Assembly: GCF_029855125.1 (NCBI RefSeq)
Contig: NZ_CP123229.1
Span: 1,550,001 to 1,614,000 of the forward strand
Source of the DNA: Methylocapsa sp. D3K7
Lineage (GTDB): Bacteria > Pseudomonadota > Alphaproteobacteria > Rhizobiales > Beijerinckiaceae
DNA length: 64,000 nucleotides
Reading direction: 5' to 3'
Position numbers and translations under genes: made by a program
The notes under the pieces: generated by a model
The model's input: the letters and a program-made list of their open reading frames with translations, nothing else
What the model was told of the DNA's origin: nothing
Databases searched by the model: none
In this document: positions 36,052 through 44,675 of the stretch, one piece after another
Numbering within the stretch: the first letter of the stretch is position 1
How the letters are laid out: every line of letters begins with the position of its first letter

Positions 36052-37056
36052 ATGCCGCATACGGCAAGAACGGCATTGGTCCTCCAAGGTGGCGGCGCGC
36101 TTGGCGCCTATGAGCTTGGCGCGGCGCGGCGGCTCTACAAGGACCAGGATTTCGCGCCAGATTTGATCGCGGGCGTCTCGATCGGTGCGATCACCGCAGT
36201 GCTTCTGGCACGTCCCGCAAAGGGTTTGAAACCACTCGAAGCACTTGAAGCCTTCTGGCAAAAAGTTACCGTTTCCGGGCTTTTTCTGCCGCCTCCCCTG
36301 CGGCCTTATGCTTCGGCGTTGGGAAACCCAAATTTCTTCGTGCCAAGGTTCGATTACTACGCCCTGCCGATATGGACGAACATCTACGATACGGCGCCGC
36401 TCCGCGAGACACTTTCCCAATTGGTCGATCTCAAGGCCCTCGCGGACCCTAACGCCAGACCCGGACTTCTCGTCAGTGCGACGGATGTGCAGGCAGGGCA
36501 AATAGAATATTTCTTCAGTAAGGACCAAGGACTTTCCTTGGACCATATCGTGGCAAGCGGCAGCTTGCCGCCGTCGTTTCCAATGACACAGATCGGCGAG
36601 AAATATTACTGGGACGGAGGTTTGTTCGACAACACGCCCCTCGGCGCCGTGCTCGACAGGCTCGATACGTCGGTGGGGGCTGACCGGACGATTTATGTCG
36701 TCAATCTGTTTCCCAATGAGGCACCGGTCCCGAGCAACATGCAAGAAGTCACGGTTCGGACGCAGAACCTCCAGTTTGCCAATAGGACCGGCGCGGATGT
36801 GAAAATGCTAGGGAGGATCAACGAGGTCGCCGACTTGATGCAGGCGCTGGAAAATCTTCCCGGAGGCAATCCGCTCAAGGACAACCCGGCCTATCAGGCG
36901 GTGGCGAAGCGTCACTACATCCGCGTTCCGCGCATCGTCGCGATCACACGCCCGGATCAAGTTTTGGGCTTTGGAGGAAGCGATTTTTCTCCCAAGACAA
37001 TCGAAGAACGCGCGGTTGAAGGTTTCAAACAGACCGACAGGGCGTTGGCGGCGTAG
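36052..37056 (+). CDS. Patatin-like phospholipase family protein
   Basis: A 334-residue patatin-family protein. The oxyanion loop is GGGALGAYELG near the start, the nucleophile is Ser43 in GVSIG, and the catalytic Asp188 is in YYWDGG, completing the Ser-Asp dyad. The C-terminal DUF3734-like part (QALENLPGGNPLKDNPAYQ, TIEERAVEGFKQTD) is common in rhizobial relatives. Lipid acyl hydrolysis is the family role; the substrate is unknown. The start is fixed by GGAGGTG just upstream. It lies 90 bases after the protease and converges with ccmG. Confidence 0.88.
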   Translation: MPHTARTALVLQGGGALGAYELGAARRLYKDQDFAPDLIAGVSIGAITAVLLARPAKGLKPLEALEAFWQKVTVSGLFLPPPLRPYASALGNPNFFVPRFDYYALPIWTNIYDTAPLRETLSQLVDLKALADPNARPGLLVSATDVQAGQIEYFFSKDQGLSLDHIVASGSLPPSFPMTQIGEKYYWDGGLFDNTPLGAVLDRLDTSVGADRTIYVVNLFPNEAPVPSNMQEVTVRTQNLQFANRTGADVKMLGRINEVADLMQALENLPGGNPLKDNPAYQAVAKRHYIRVPRIVAITRPDQVLGFGGSDFSPKTIEERAVEGFKQTDRALAA

Positions 37057-37062
37057 TTTTCA

Positions 37063-37662
37063 TCAACGTTGGGCTTTTTCGATCTCCGGCAAGATCGTTT
37101 GCCGGTAGGCTTCCTCGCTTACCGGCCCGACGAACCGGTAAGCGATCGTGCCGTCGCCTTTGATGATAAAAGTTTCCGGCACCCCATAGACGCCCCAGTC
37201 AATTGCCACGCGCCCTTTGCGGTCTGCGCCAATCCGCGCGAACGGGTCGCCATTTTCAGCAAGAAAACGCTGAACGTTCGCCGGATCATCCTTATAGGCA
37301 ATTCCGAACAGGCTCGCTCCCGTGCGTTTGAGAATAGGGTCCGCCGCGAGCTGCATCAGCACTTGATGTTCCTGGTGGCAGGGCACGCACCAGGAAGCGA
37401 AGACGTTCACAAGCGTCACTTTGCCTTGCCGAAGATCGGCGGCGGAAAAGCCCCGCTTGTCGAGCCCATCAACCGACGACAAATCGAAGTCAGGAACTTG
37501 CCGGCCGATGAGCGCCGAGGGCAGCAGCGACGCATCGCCGGCAAAGAGCCGGAACAAAAAGAGCCCTGCCAGAGCGGCGAACAGCAGCAAGGGCACGAAA
37601 ACGACGAGGGGCCGCTGCGCTGCGTGCGAATCCGCGTGTGGCTTGGGTGCGCGCGCTGTCAT
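37063..37662 (-). CDS. ccmG: Thiol:disulfide oxidoreductase CcmG/DsbE/CycY
   Basis: A 199-residue periplasmic thioredoxin anchored by an N-terminal helix (about 18-40). The active site is WCVPC with Cys92 and Cys95, preceded by LVNVFASW, and GVPETFIIKGDG holds the cis-Pro loop. CcmG keeps apocytochrome cysteines reduced before heme attachment. It starts directly at the ccmD stop in a ccmCDG set. Confidence 0.95.
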   Translation of the reverse strand: MTARAPKPHADSHAAQRPLVVFVPLLLFAALAGLFLFRLFAGDASLLPSALIGRQVPDFDLSSVDGLDKRGFSAADLRQGKVTLVNVFASWCVPCHQEHQVLMQLAADPILKRTGASLFGIAYKDDPANVQRFLAENGDPFARIGADRKGRVAIDWGVYGVPETFIIKGDGTIAYRFVGPVSEEAYRQTILPEIEKAQR

Positions 37663-37863
37663 TTATGAGCGAGTTTCCAAATCATCACTAGGATTCGGAT
37701 TTTGCGGATCGTCATCTTGGCGGATTTCCGGAACGGAAAACGAGGCGAGCGCCCGCTTTAAATTCAGATAGTCCACGACGATTGTCACCACCATTCCGGC
37801 GGCGATCACAAAGGCAAAGACGTAAGCAGCAATAATAAAGCCAAGATGCGAATCATGGCTCAT
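37663..37863 (-). CDS. ccmD: Heme exporter protein CcmD
   Basis: A 66-residue protein with one membrane helix (HLGFIIAAYVFAFVIAAGM, about 6-24) and an acidic C-terminal tail, the expected form of CcmD. It helps release holo-CcmE from the CcmABC complex. It overlaps ccmC by 11 bases and abuts ccmG. It is slightly longer than the E. coli protein's core because of the tail. Confidence 0.88.
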   Translation of the reverse strand: MSHDSHLGFIIAAYVFAFVIAAGMVVTIVVDYLNLKRALASFSVPEIRQDDDPQNPNPSDDLETRS

Positions 37864-38626
37864 AAGCCGCCTCCCATGCGGAGGGCCGTCCCTGCTCTTG
37901 GACGCTCGCCGCCAGGATCGACATGCGCCGCAAGCGCCGGCGTAAAATCTCGTTGCGGATCGCCAAGAGATACAGCGTTAGGAACAAAAAGGTGAAAGCG
38001 AGTACCATCACCACGAGCGGCCACAGCATGGAAGGAGCGATGGCGGGACCCCCGAGGCGGAAGACCGACGCCGGCTGGTGCAGCGTGTTCCACCAGTCGA
38101 CGGAAAATTTAATGATCGGAATGTTGACCGCTCCGACAAGGGTGAATATCGCCGCCGCGCGGGCCGCCTTGCCAGGGTCTTCGATGGTGCGCCACAAAGC
38201 GACCAGTCCGAGGTAGATCAAGAAAAGGACCAGAACCGAGGTGAGCCGCGCGTCCCAGACCCACCACGTGCCCCACATGGGCTTACCCCACAGTGAGCCA
38301 GTACCAAGGCACAGCAAGGTGAAGCCGGCCCCAAGCACCGCCGCCGCCTTTTGCGCCGCGTCCGCGAGGGGGTGGCGCCACACAAGCGTGCCAAGCGCAG
38401 CGGACGTCATGACGAGATAAATCAACATGGCGAGCCATGCCGACGGAACATGCAGATACATGATCTTGACCGTCTCGCCCTGCTGATAATCAGGCGGTGC
38501 GACAAAGAGGGCAAGATAAAGCCCAACGCCCAGCAACACTGCCGTCAGCGCCGCCGATATCGGAATGAGGGGGCGGGCGATACGTAGAAAATATGTGGGC
38601 GAGGCATAGTTTGGCATGGATTTCAT
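37853..38626 (-). CDS. ccmC: Heme transporter/handling protein CcmC
   Basis: A 257-residue six-helix membrane protein with the WWD-type motif GTWWVWDARLTSVLVL and flanking conserved His regions (YLHVPSAWLAM, WWNTLHQPAS). It loads heme onto CcmE. It is the first gene of ccmCDG. The ccmA and ccmB genes, which often precede ccmC, are not in the window; the copper storage gene lies upstream instead, after a spacer with two GC-rich hairpins. Confidence 0.95.
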   Translation of the reverse strand: MKSMPNYASPTYFLRIARPLIPISAALTAVLLGVGLYLALFVAPPDYQQGETVKIMYLHVPSAWLAMLIYLVMTSAALGTLVWRHPLADAAQKAAAVLGAGFTLLCLGTGSLWGKPMWGTWWVWDARLTSVLVLFLIYLGLVALWRTIEDPGKAARAAAIFTLVGAVNIPIIKFSVDWWNTLHQPASVFRLGGPAIAPSMLWPLVVMVLAFTFLFLTLYLLAIRNEILRRRLRRMSILAASVQEQGRPSAWEAAYEP

Positions 38627-38773
38627 CTATGCCGGCGCCTGGCCAAATGCAAATCGGGACGGGCCTCGACGAGGGCTCCACGGCCGGAATTTGATCACTC
38701 CAGAGGCAAGGAGGATCAGAAGCTGTGAACTCTAACTCACCTTTCCGGCAGCCGGGAGGAGTTAGCCTCCCCC

Positions 38774-38802
38774 GGAGCGCGGCACCGCATCCGCCGCGCT
38801 CC
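38774..38802 (-). terminator. Hairpin downstream of the copper storage protein gene
   Basis: A perfect 10-bp inverted repeat GGAGCGCGGC / GCCGCGCTCC with a 9-base loop lies 15 bases after the csp stop. A second stem (CCGGGAGG with CCTCCCCCGG) sits right beside it at about 38752-38775. No T-run is present, so Rho-independent function is uncertain. Confidence 0.5.
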
Positions 38803-38816
38803 CTTACGATCTCAGA

Positions 38817-39245
38817 TTAAGCCGCGACCTTGTCGCATTCCGCGGCGCAAGCCTTGCAAGATTCGCCACACGCCTTGCACTCGGCGATTTGTGGGAATTT
38901 TTCGCATTCCTTCTGGCAGTCCTTGCAAACCATTGCGACCGCCTTGGCGAGATGGCCCGTATGCTCCGAATTGACCGCTGCAAGCGTCTGCAACGCCGCA
39001 CAGGCGGCAACGAGCTGGTACGCTGCTTCGGCGCAGCCCGCCATGCTCGTATCCTTCATCGCATACATGCCGAGACAGTGCCTGAGGCAATCATTGCCTG
39101 TAGAGACGCAATGCCCGGCGGCTTCCTCTAGGGCCTTGTATTTCGGCGGATGCATATCTGGCTCGCCGGCTTGAGCGAAGGCTGGTGAAGCCGACGCAGC
39201 GAAAGCGACGGTACCAGCGGCGGCAATGAATTCACGGCGGTCCAT
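38817..39245 (-). CDS. csp1: Tat-exported four-helix-bundle copper storage protein (Csp1-like)
   Basis: A 142-residue protein with a Tat signal (MDRREFIAAAGTVAFAASASPAFA) and a mature part containing 13 Cys, all placed on predicted helices in patterns such as C-x3-C and C-x2-C. The same count is reported for Csp1 of Methylosinus trichosporium, a tetramer of four-helix bundles that stores Cu(I) for methane monooxygenase. It has a strong AAAGGAG before the ATG, its own predicted promoter and a downstream hairpin, so it is probably monocistronic. Annotation names include four-helix bundle copper-binding protein. Confidence 0.85.
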   Translation of the reverse strand: MDRREFIAAAGTVAFAASASPAFAQAGEPDMHPPKYKALEEAAGHCVSTGNDCLRHCLGMYAMKDTSMAGCAEAAYQLVAACAALQTLAAVNSEHTGHLAKAVAMVCKDCQKECEKFPQIAECKACGESCKACAAECDKVAA

Positions 39246-39370
39246 AGGTTTCTCCTTTAAGTTTAATGTCCTGCCAGCACCATTCTAACTGTTGAAGGTG
39301 ACAGCTTTGCAGACCTTGAACATATAGAACGGTCCCCGGTGTTGATCCACAACAACAAATTTATTTGCGG

Positions 39371-39400
39371 TTTATAATATAGTCTATAAATTTGCTTCAA
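39371..39400 (-). promoter_or_regulatory. Predicted promoter of the copper storage protein gene
   Basis: On the minus strand TTGAAG (39395-39400), an 18-base spacer and TATAAA (39371-39376) lie in an A/T-rich tract, about 120 bases before the ATG. An imperfect dyad ACCATTC-N8-GAAGGT at 39279-39299 lies in the leader. Its ends resemble MerR/CueR-type operators, but the position downstream of the predicted start does not fit typical CueR activation. Confidence 0.4.
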
Positions 39401-39407
39401 CAAGCAC

Positions 39408-40991
39408 TCACTGGCCGATGGCCTTTTGATAATCCTTAATGTCGGAGAAGACGATCTCCGGCCACCTTTCCTGCTCGTATCGCAGATCGAAACCCGAGGC
39501 GGCCATAAAGACGGGGGCGCCATCCAAGTCTCGCGCCATCGATGCCGGATGCGCCTGAATAAATTTGTCTAGCTCGCCTGGATTTTTCGAGCCAATCCAT
39601 CGTGCGAACTCGAACCGGCTTATCTCAAAACTTACGCTGAGGCCGTATTCCGCGTTCAGCCGCTCGGCGAGGACATCGAGCTGCAAGGCACCAACGACAC
39701 CCGCGATCGCGCCTGACCCATCCTGCGGCAAGAACAGCTGCACCACGCCCTCCTCCGCCATTTGCCCCAAAGCTTCCCGCAGCTTTTTCGCTTTCATGGC
39801 ATCACTGGTTTTGACGCGGCGCAGGATTTCGGGCGCGAAACTTGGGACGCCGCGAAAGACGAGATCCTCTCCCTCTGTCAAAGTGTCGCCAATCCGCAAG
39901 GTCCCGTGATTTGGTATGCCGACCACGTCGCCAGCAAAGGCTTCCTCGGCGAGCTGACGATCCTGGGCGAAGAAAAATTGCGGTGTGTTAAGCGCGATAT
40001 TCTTACCGGTGCGCACCAATTTGGCCTTCATGCCGCGCGTCAGCTTCCCGGAGCAAATACGAAGAAAAGCGATCCTGTCGCGATGATTGGGGTCCATGTT
40101 CGCTTGGATTTTGAACACAAAGCCGGTCATTTTTGCTTCCCTCGCGTCGACGTGTCGCGAGACCGCCTGTAGACCTTGCGGCGGCGGCGCGAAAGCTTTG
40201 AGCGCGTCGATCAAATCGCGCACCCCAAAATTGCGCAACGCGCTGCCGAAAAAAACGGGCGTTAAATGGCCTTGCAAAAACGATGTGAGATCGAAGCCCT
40301 TAAAGCCTCCCTTAGCAAGGTCGATTTCATCACCGGCCTGGGCAAAATCGGCCTCATCAAGGAGGCCAGCGATGAACTTATCGGCCGCCCCCTCAACAGC
40401 CACGGGCTCGCTGTCGCGATCGATCTGCCGTACCAGATTGCGTTGCAAGTCGAACGTGCCCGCGAAGGCGCGGCCCCGCCCAAGCGGCCAAGTTATGGGG
40501 CAAACGTCGAGCGCCAGTGTTTTTTCGATTTCGTCGAGAAGCTCGAAGGGGTCTCGTGTCTCACGATCGAGCTTATTGATGAAAGTAAGGATCGGAATAT
40601 CGCGCAAGCGGCACACTTCAAAAAGCTTGCGGGTGCGCGCCTCGATACCCTTCGCCGCGTCGATCACCATGATTGCGGAATCAACGGCGGTTAGGGTCCG
40701 GTAGGTATCTTCCGAGAAGTCCTCGTGGCCTGGGGTGTCGAGGAGATTAAAGACGCAGCCGTCATACTCGAAGGTCATCACCGAGGTCACGACCGAAATT
40801 CCCCGCTCGCGTTCGATTCCCATCCAGTCCGAGCGGGTCTGCCGCCGGTTGGCCTTGGCGCGAACCTCTCCCGCAAGCTGGATCGCGCCGCCAAATAGCA
40901 GAAGCTTTTCGGTGAGCGTCGTTTTTCCCGCATCGGGATGGGAAATGATAGCGAAGGTTCGCCGCCGGGCGACTGGATCAGGAGAGCTCAT
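39408..40991 (-). CDS. prfC: Peptide chain release factor 3
   Basis: A 527-residue translational GTPase matching RF3 in length. The P-loop is HPDAGKTTLTEK (residues 18-29), switch II is LDTPGHEDFSEDTYRTL, the specificity motif is NKLDRE, and RSDWMGIERERGISV marks the switch I region. RF3 recycles RF1/RF2 after termination. The start at 40991 is the family-conserved N-terminus; upstream in-frame sequence is low-confidence extension. It lies immediately upstream of the csp promoter. Confidence 0.96.
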   Translation of the reverse strand: MSSPDPVARRRTFAIISHPDAGKTTLTEKLLLFGGAIQLAGEVRAKANRRQTRSDWMGIERERGISVVTSVMTFEYDGCVFNLLDTPGHEDFSEDTYRTLTAVDSAIMVIDAAKGIEARTRKLFEVCRLRDIPILTFINKLDRETRDPFELLDEIEKTLALDVCPITWPLGRGRAFAGTFDLQRNLVRQIDRDSEPVAVEGAADKFIAGLLDEADFAQAGDEIDLAKGGFKGFDLTSFLQGHLTPVFFGSALRNFGVRDLIDALKAFAPPPQGLQAVSRHVDAREAKMTGFVFKIQANMDPNHRDRIAFLRICSGKLTRGMKAKLVRTGKNIALNTPQFFFAQDRQLAEEAFAGDVVGIPNHGTLRIGDTLTEGEDLVFRGVPSFAPEILRRVKTSDAMKAKKLREALGQMAEEGVVQLFLPQDGSGAIAGVVGALQLDVLAERLNAEYGLSVSFEISRFEFARWIGSKNPGELDKFIQAHPASMARDLDGAPVFMAASGFDLRYEQERWPEIVFSDIKDYQKAIGQ

Positions 40992-41171
40992 GCCGATGCT
41001 TCGCTGCAAAGGGGAGGAATTGTCAACCGTTCTGAGTCGCGGGTCAGTTCGAATTTCTGCTTGCACCCGGAGCAAGGACCTCAGCGTGTGTGCCCGGATG
41101 GAAGGTTTTGAGGGGCAACCCGAGTTCCTTGCGATTGCCCGAGTTGCAAGCGGATGATGGTTGACACACAA

Positions 41172-41534
41172 TTATAGTTTGTTGAGACCCAGTTCGCGTT
41201 GCTTCTTCTTAGTCAGACCCTGAGAGACGATGCGATACGATTGACGAATATAGTCTCTCAATTCATCGTCCGCGAGTCCCGGCTTGGCATAGTTCTGTAT
41301 CCACGTCATGCCGCGTGAAGCAAGATATGGCGCCGGACGCAGACCCGGTTGCTCCTTCAGCACTTCATATGAGATGCCGCTCACCTTGAAGGTGAAAGCT
41401 GGGGTTTCGTCGGCCCAACCACCGATAGCAAAAACCTTGCCGCCAACTTTCCACACATGTGATCCGCCCCATTGGACCACATAGCTTGCGGCGGGAAGTG
41501 CATGGCAAAATGGGTTGTAGTCATCGTAGGTCAT
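41172..41534 (-). CDS. MmcQ/YjbR family protein
   Basis: A 120-residue single-domain protein of the YjbR/DUF419 type: an N-terminal helix with FCHALPAASYVVQWGGSHVWKVGGKVFAI, a central beta sheet, and GMTWIQNYAKPGLADDELRDYIRQSYRIV at the C-terminus. The fold resembles double-wing DNA-binding proteins, but function is unproven. It lies in a short gap between the RND permease gene and prfC on the same strand. Confidence 0.85.
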   Translation of the reverse strand: MTYDDYNPFCHALPAASYVVQWGGSHVWKVGGKVFAIGGWADETPAFTFKVSGISYEVLKEQPGLRPAPYLASRGMTWIQNYAKPGLADDELRDYIRQSYRIVSQGLTKKKQRELGLNKL

Positions 41535-41564
41535 TCGTGCTTTGCCCTGCGTGTCGTCGAACGA

Positions 41565-44500
41565 TTATTCGGCTGCAGAGCGCACCTCGGCCCGGGGATG
41601 CGGAAGACTATGCCGCTGCGGCTTGCTGCGATTTCGATCCCTTGCCACCAGCGTATAGATCGCCGGCGTCACGAACAGCGTAAAAATCGTGCCAACGCTC
41701 ATGCCCGCCGCGATGACGATCCCGATCGCGAAACGGCTCTGTGCCCCGGCGCCCACCGCGACGATCAGGGGAATCATACCGGCCACCATCGCGGCTGTGG
41801 TCATCAATATCGGGCGCAGCCGCACTGAAGCAGCATGTTCAATCGCCGCGCGGCGGCCAAACCCTTCTTGCTCCTGTAGCCGGTTGGCGAACTCCACCAT
41901 GAGGATCCCATGTTTCGAGATTAACCCGATCAGCGTGACGAGGCCAATCTGCGAATAAATATTCATGCTTGCCGCGCCGACAACTCCGAGGATGTTCAAA
42001 GGTAAAAGCGCGCCGAACATCGACGTCGGCAGCGCGATAAGAATGATCAGCGGGTCGCGGAAGCTTTCAAACTGGGCGGCAAGCACCAGAAAAATCACGA
42101 TAAGCGCGAAGACGAAGGTGGCAACGAGCGTATTGCCCTCTTGGACGTACTGACGGCTCTCGCCCTGATAATCGACGCTGTAGCCCTCCGGCAGAAGTTC
42201 CTTTGCCTTTTGCTGCAGAAAAGCGATCGCTTCGCCAAGGGTGTGGCCGGGAAAGGGCACGCCTTGCAATGTCGCGGCATTCAATTGCTGGAAAGTCGGC
42301 AGTCCGTTCGGCTGCACGCTCGTTGTGACGCTGGCGACTGTCGCCAGCGAAATAAGCGCGCCGGAGCTGGTGCGCAACTGATAGCGGGTCAGCCAATCGG
42401 GTGTAAGCCGGAACTCCCTCGGCGCCTGAGGAATGACTTGATAGCTGCGCCCCTGGAGGCTGAACCGGTTGACATAATTGCCGCCGAGCAGAGTTGCGAG
42501 CGAGGCACCAATCTCCTGCATGTGAATGCCGAGTCGATTGGCTTTATCCGCGTCGATCTTGAAATCGATTTGCGGCATATCGAACTTGAGATCGCTGTTG
42601 GCGAAAATAAACAGGCCACTGTCGTGCGCCGCTTTTTCGATCTCGGCCATAACATCCGCAAGCTGGCGGTAATCGGCGATCGTCCGGATCACGAATTGCA
42701 GCGGCGGGCCGCCCGTCGAGCCCGGCAAGGACGGCGGCCCGAACGCCAGAATCTCCGCTCCGGTCACATGCGCGAGTTTTGGCTGCAGCGCTTCGATGAT
42801 CTGTTTTTGCGTGCGTTTGCGCTCATCCCAAGGCTTCAAAATAAGGCCACCAAAGCCTTGATGCACTCCCGCAAAACCATTGATAACGAAGACATGCTCC
42901 TTTTCAGGAATCTCATTGGCAGCCGCATCGATCTGGGCCGTCGCTTTCTCCATGTAATCGAGATTGGCGTATTGCGGTGTCTTGACCATGGCGAAAATCG
43001 TGCCCTGATCTTCATCCGGCGCGAGTTCCTTGGGCGTTGTCATAAACATAATTGCCGTCAACACCAAAACACCGATCAGGACCAATACCGTCACGGCACG
43101 GAAATTCAGGGTCCTGTGAAGGAGCCGCTGATAGCGCTGCCGCAGGCCCTCGAACATCCGGTCCAGGAAGGCGGGAAATCCATGGGCTTCGGGCTGGGGT
43201 GGCTTCAGGAGAAGCGAACACATCATCGGTGACAATGTGAGCGCGATAACTCCCGAGACGACGACAGCGCCCGCCAGGGTAAAGGCAAATTCCCGGAACA
43301 GCGAGCCGGTCAGACCTGAGACAAACCCAATCGGCGCATAGACAGCGGCGAGCGTGATGGTCATCGAAATCACCGGCCCGGCGATTTCGTGCGCCCCCTG
43401 CAACGCCGCATCGCGGGCGGACATTCCTTCTTCCATGTGGCGGTAAATATTTTCAACGACAACGATCGCATCGTCCACCACAAGCCCAATCGCGAGAACG
43501 AGGGCCAGCAGCGTCAAAAGGTTCAGCGAATAGCCGAGCATCAAAAGAACGGTCATCACACCGATGAGCGAAAGCGGGATGGTCACGATCGGAATGATCG
43601 TCGAGCGAAAATTGCCAAGGAATAAGAAAATCACGACAATAACGATCAGCGCCGCTTCGCCGAGTGTCTTCTCCACCTCATGGATCGAAGCCCGAATGAA
43701 TTTGGTCGCATCATAGGCGATCGAGGCCTGAAGGCCGGCGGGCAACTGCGACTGAAGCTCTGGAAAAGCTTTGCGAACGTCGTCGATGACGCTCAGGGGA
43801 TTGGCGGTGGGCGTGGCGTAGATACCGATAAAAACCGCTTTCAACCCATCGAACCCGGAAGATGAATCCGCTGATTCTGGGCCAAGCTCAATATCGGCGA
43901 CATCGCCAAGCCGGATCATCGCGTCGCCGTGGGCCGCGACGACGAGTTGACCGAATGCTCTGGCCGAATCTACCGAAGTCTGAGCGTTGATGCTCGTTTG
44001 AACAAAATCACCCTTGATCTGGCCGGCAGCCGTGGTGAAATTATTCGCGGCAAGCGCAATCGAGACATCGAGCGGGGTCACGCCGCGCGCAGCCATCCGG
44101 TCCGGATTGAGCCATACCCGCATCGCAAAAGTCTGGCCGCCGAGGATTTGCGCATTGGCGACGCCATCTATCGTTTGCAGTCTTGGCTGCACGACACGGT
44201 TGAGATAATCCGTGATTTGTGAGGGCGTAAGAATCTTCGAATTGAAGGACATATAAAGCACAGCGGTCGAATCGCCTGTCTGCTTGACAACGACCGGATC
44301 GAACGCCTCGCGCGGCAAAACATATTTGACTTGATTAACTTTGGCCAAGACATCGGCCACCGCACGGTCCGCGTTAGCGTTCAGGAGAAGGTTGAGGGTA
44401 ATCGTCGAGGTGTTTTGCTGCGAATTCGAAACCAGTGTATCGATGCCTTCAGCGCTCGCAACTGCCTGCGCGAGCGGCGTCGTGATAAAACCCTTGATCA

Positions 44501-44672
44501 ACTCCGCATTGGCGCCTGGATAGGATGTGGTGATCGTTATTGTGGTTGAGGAGAGTTGCGGAAATTGCCGAATCTGCAGCTTGTAAGCGGATTGAATTCC
44601 GGCAAGAAGAATCAAAAGACTAACCACGCTGGCAAGGACGGGCCGGCGGATAAAGATATCGGTAAAAGACAT
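41565..44672 (-). CDS. RND (HAE1-type) efflux transporter permease
   Basis: A 1035-residue inner-membrane pump with the RND layout: helix 1, a large periplasmic domain, helices 2-6, the internal repeat, and helices 8-12. Helix 4 has the proton-relay pair in GLVVDDAIVVVENIYRHME. The order adaptor-permease, spaced by three bases, is typical. It should export drugs or other amphiphiles with the adaptor and an outer-membrane channel. No channel gene lies in this operon; the tolC gene at 5355 could serve. The substrate is unknown. Confidence 0.94.
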   Translation of the reverse strand: MSFTDIFIRRPVLASVVSLLILLAGIQSAYKLQIRQFPQLSSTTITITTSYPGANAELIKGFITTPLAQAVASAEGIDTLVSNSQQNTSTITLNLLLNANADRAVADVLAKVNQVKYVLPREAFDPVVVKQTGDSTAVLYMSFNSKILTPSQITDYLNRVVQPRLQTIDGVANAQILGGQTFAMRVWLNPDRMAARGVTPLDVSIALAANNFTTAAGQIKGDFVQTSINAQTSVDSARAFGQLVVAAHGDAMIRLGDVADIELGPESADSSSGFDGLKAVFIGIYATPTANPLSVIDDVRKAFPELQSQLPAGLQASIAYDATKFIRASIHEVEKTLGEAALIVIVVIFLFLGNFRSTIIPIVTIPLSLIGVMTVLLMLGYSLNLLTLLALVLAIGLVVDDAIVVVENIYRHMEEGMSARDAALQGAHEIAGPVISMTITLAAVYAPIGFVSGLTGSLFREFAFTLAGAVVVSGVIALTLSPMMCSLLLKPPQPEAHGFPAFLDRMFEGLRQRYQRLLHRTLNFRAVTVLVLIGVLVLTAIMFMTTPKELAPDEDQGTIFAMVKTPQYANLDYMEKATAQIDAAANEIPEKEHVFVINGFAGVHQGFGGLILKPWDERKRTQKQIIEALQPKLAHVTGAEILAFGPPSLPGSTGGPPLQFVIRTIADYRQLADVMAEIEKAAHDSGLFIFANSDLKFDMPQIDFKIDADKANRLGIHMQEIGASLATLLGGNYVNRFSLQGRSYQVIPQAPREFRLTPDWLTRYQLRTSSGALISLATVASVTTSVQPNGLPTFQQLNAATLQGVPFPGHTLGEAIAFLQQKAKELLPEGYSVDYQGESRQYVQEGNTLVATFVFALIVIFLVLAAQFESFRDPLIILIALPTSMFGALLPLNILGVVGAASMNIYSQIGLVTLIGLISKHGILMVEFANRLQEQEGFGRRAAIEHAASVRLRPILMTTAAMVAGMIPLIVAVGAGAQSRFAIGIVIAAGMSVGTIFTLFVTPAIYTLVARDRNRSKPQRHSLPHPRAEVRSAAE

Positions 44673-44675
44673 TCC

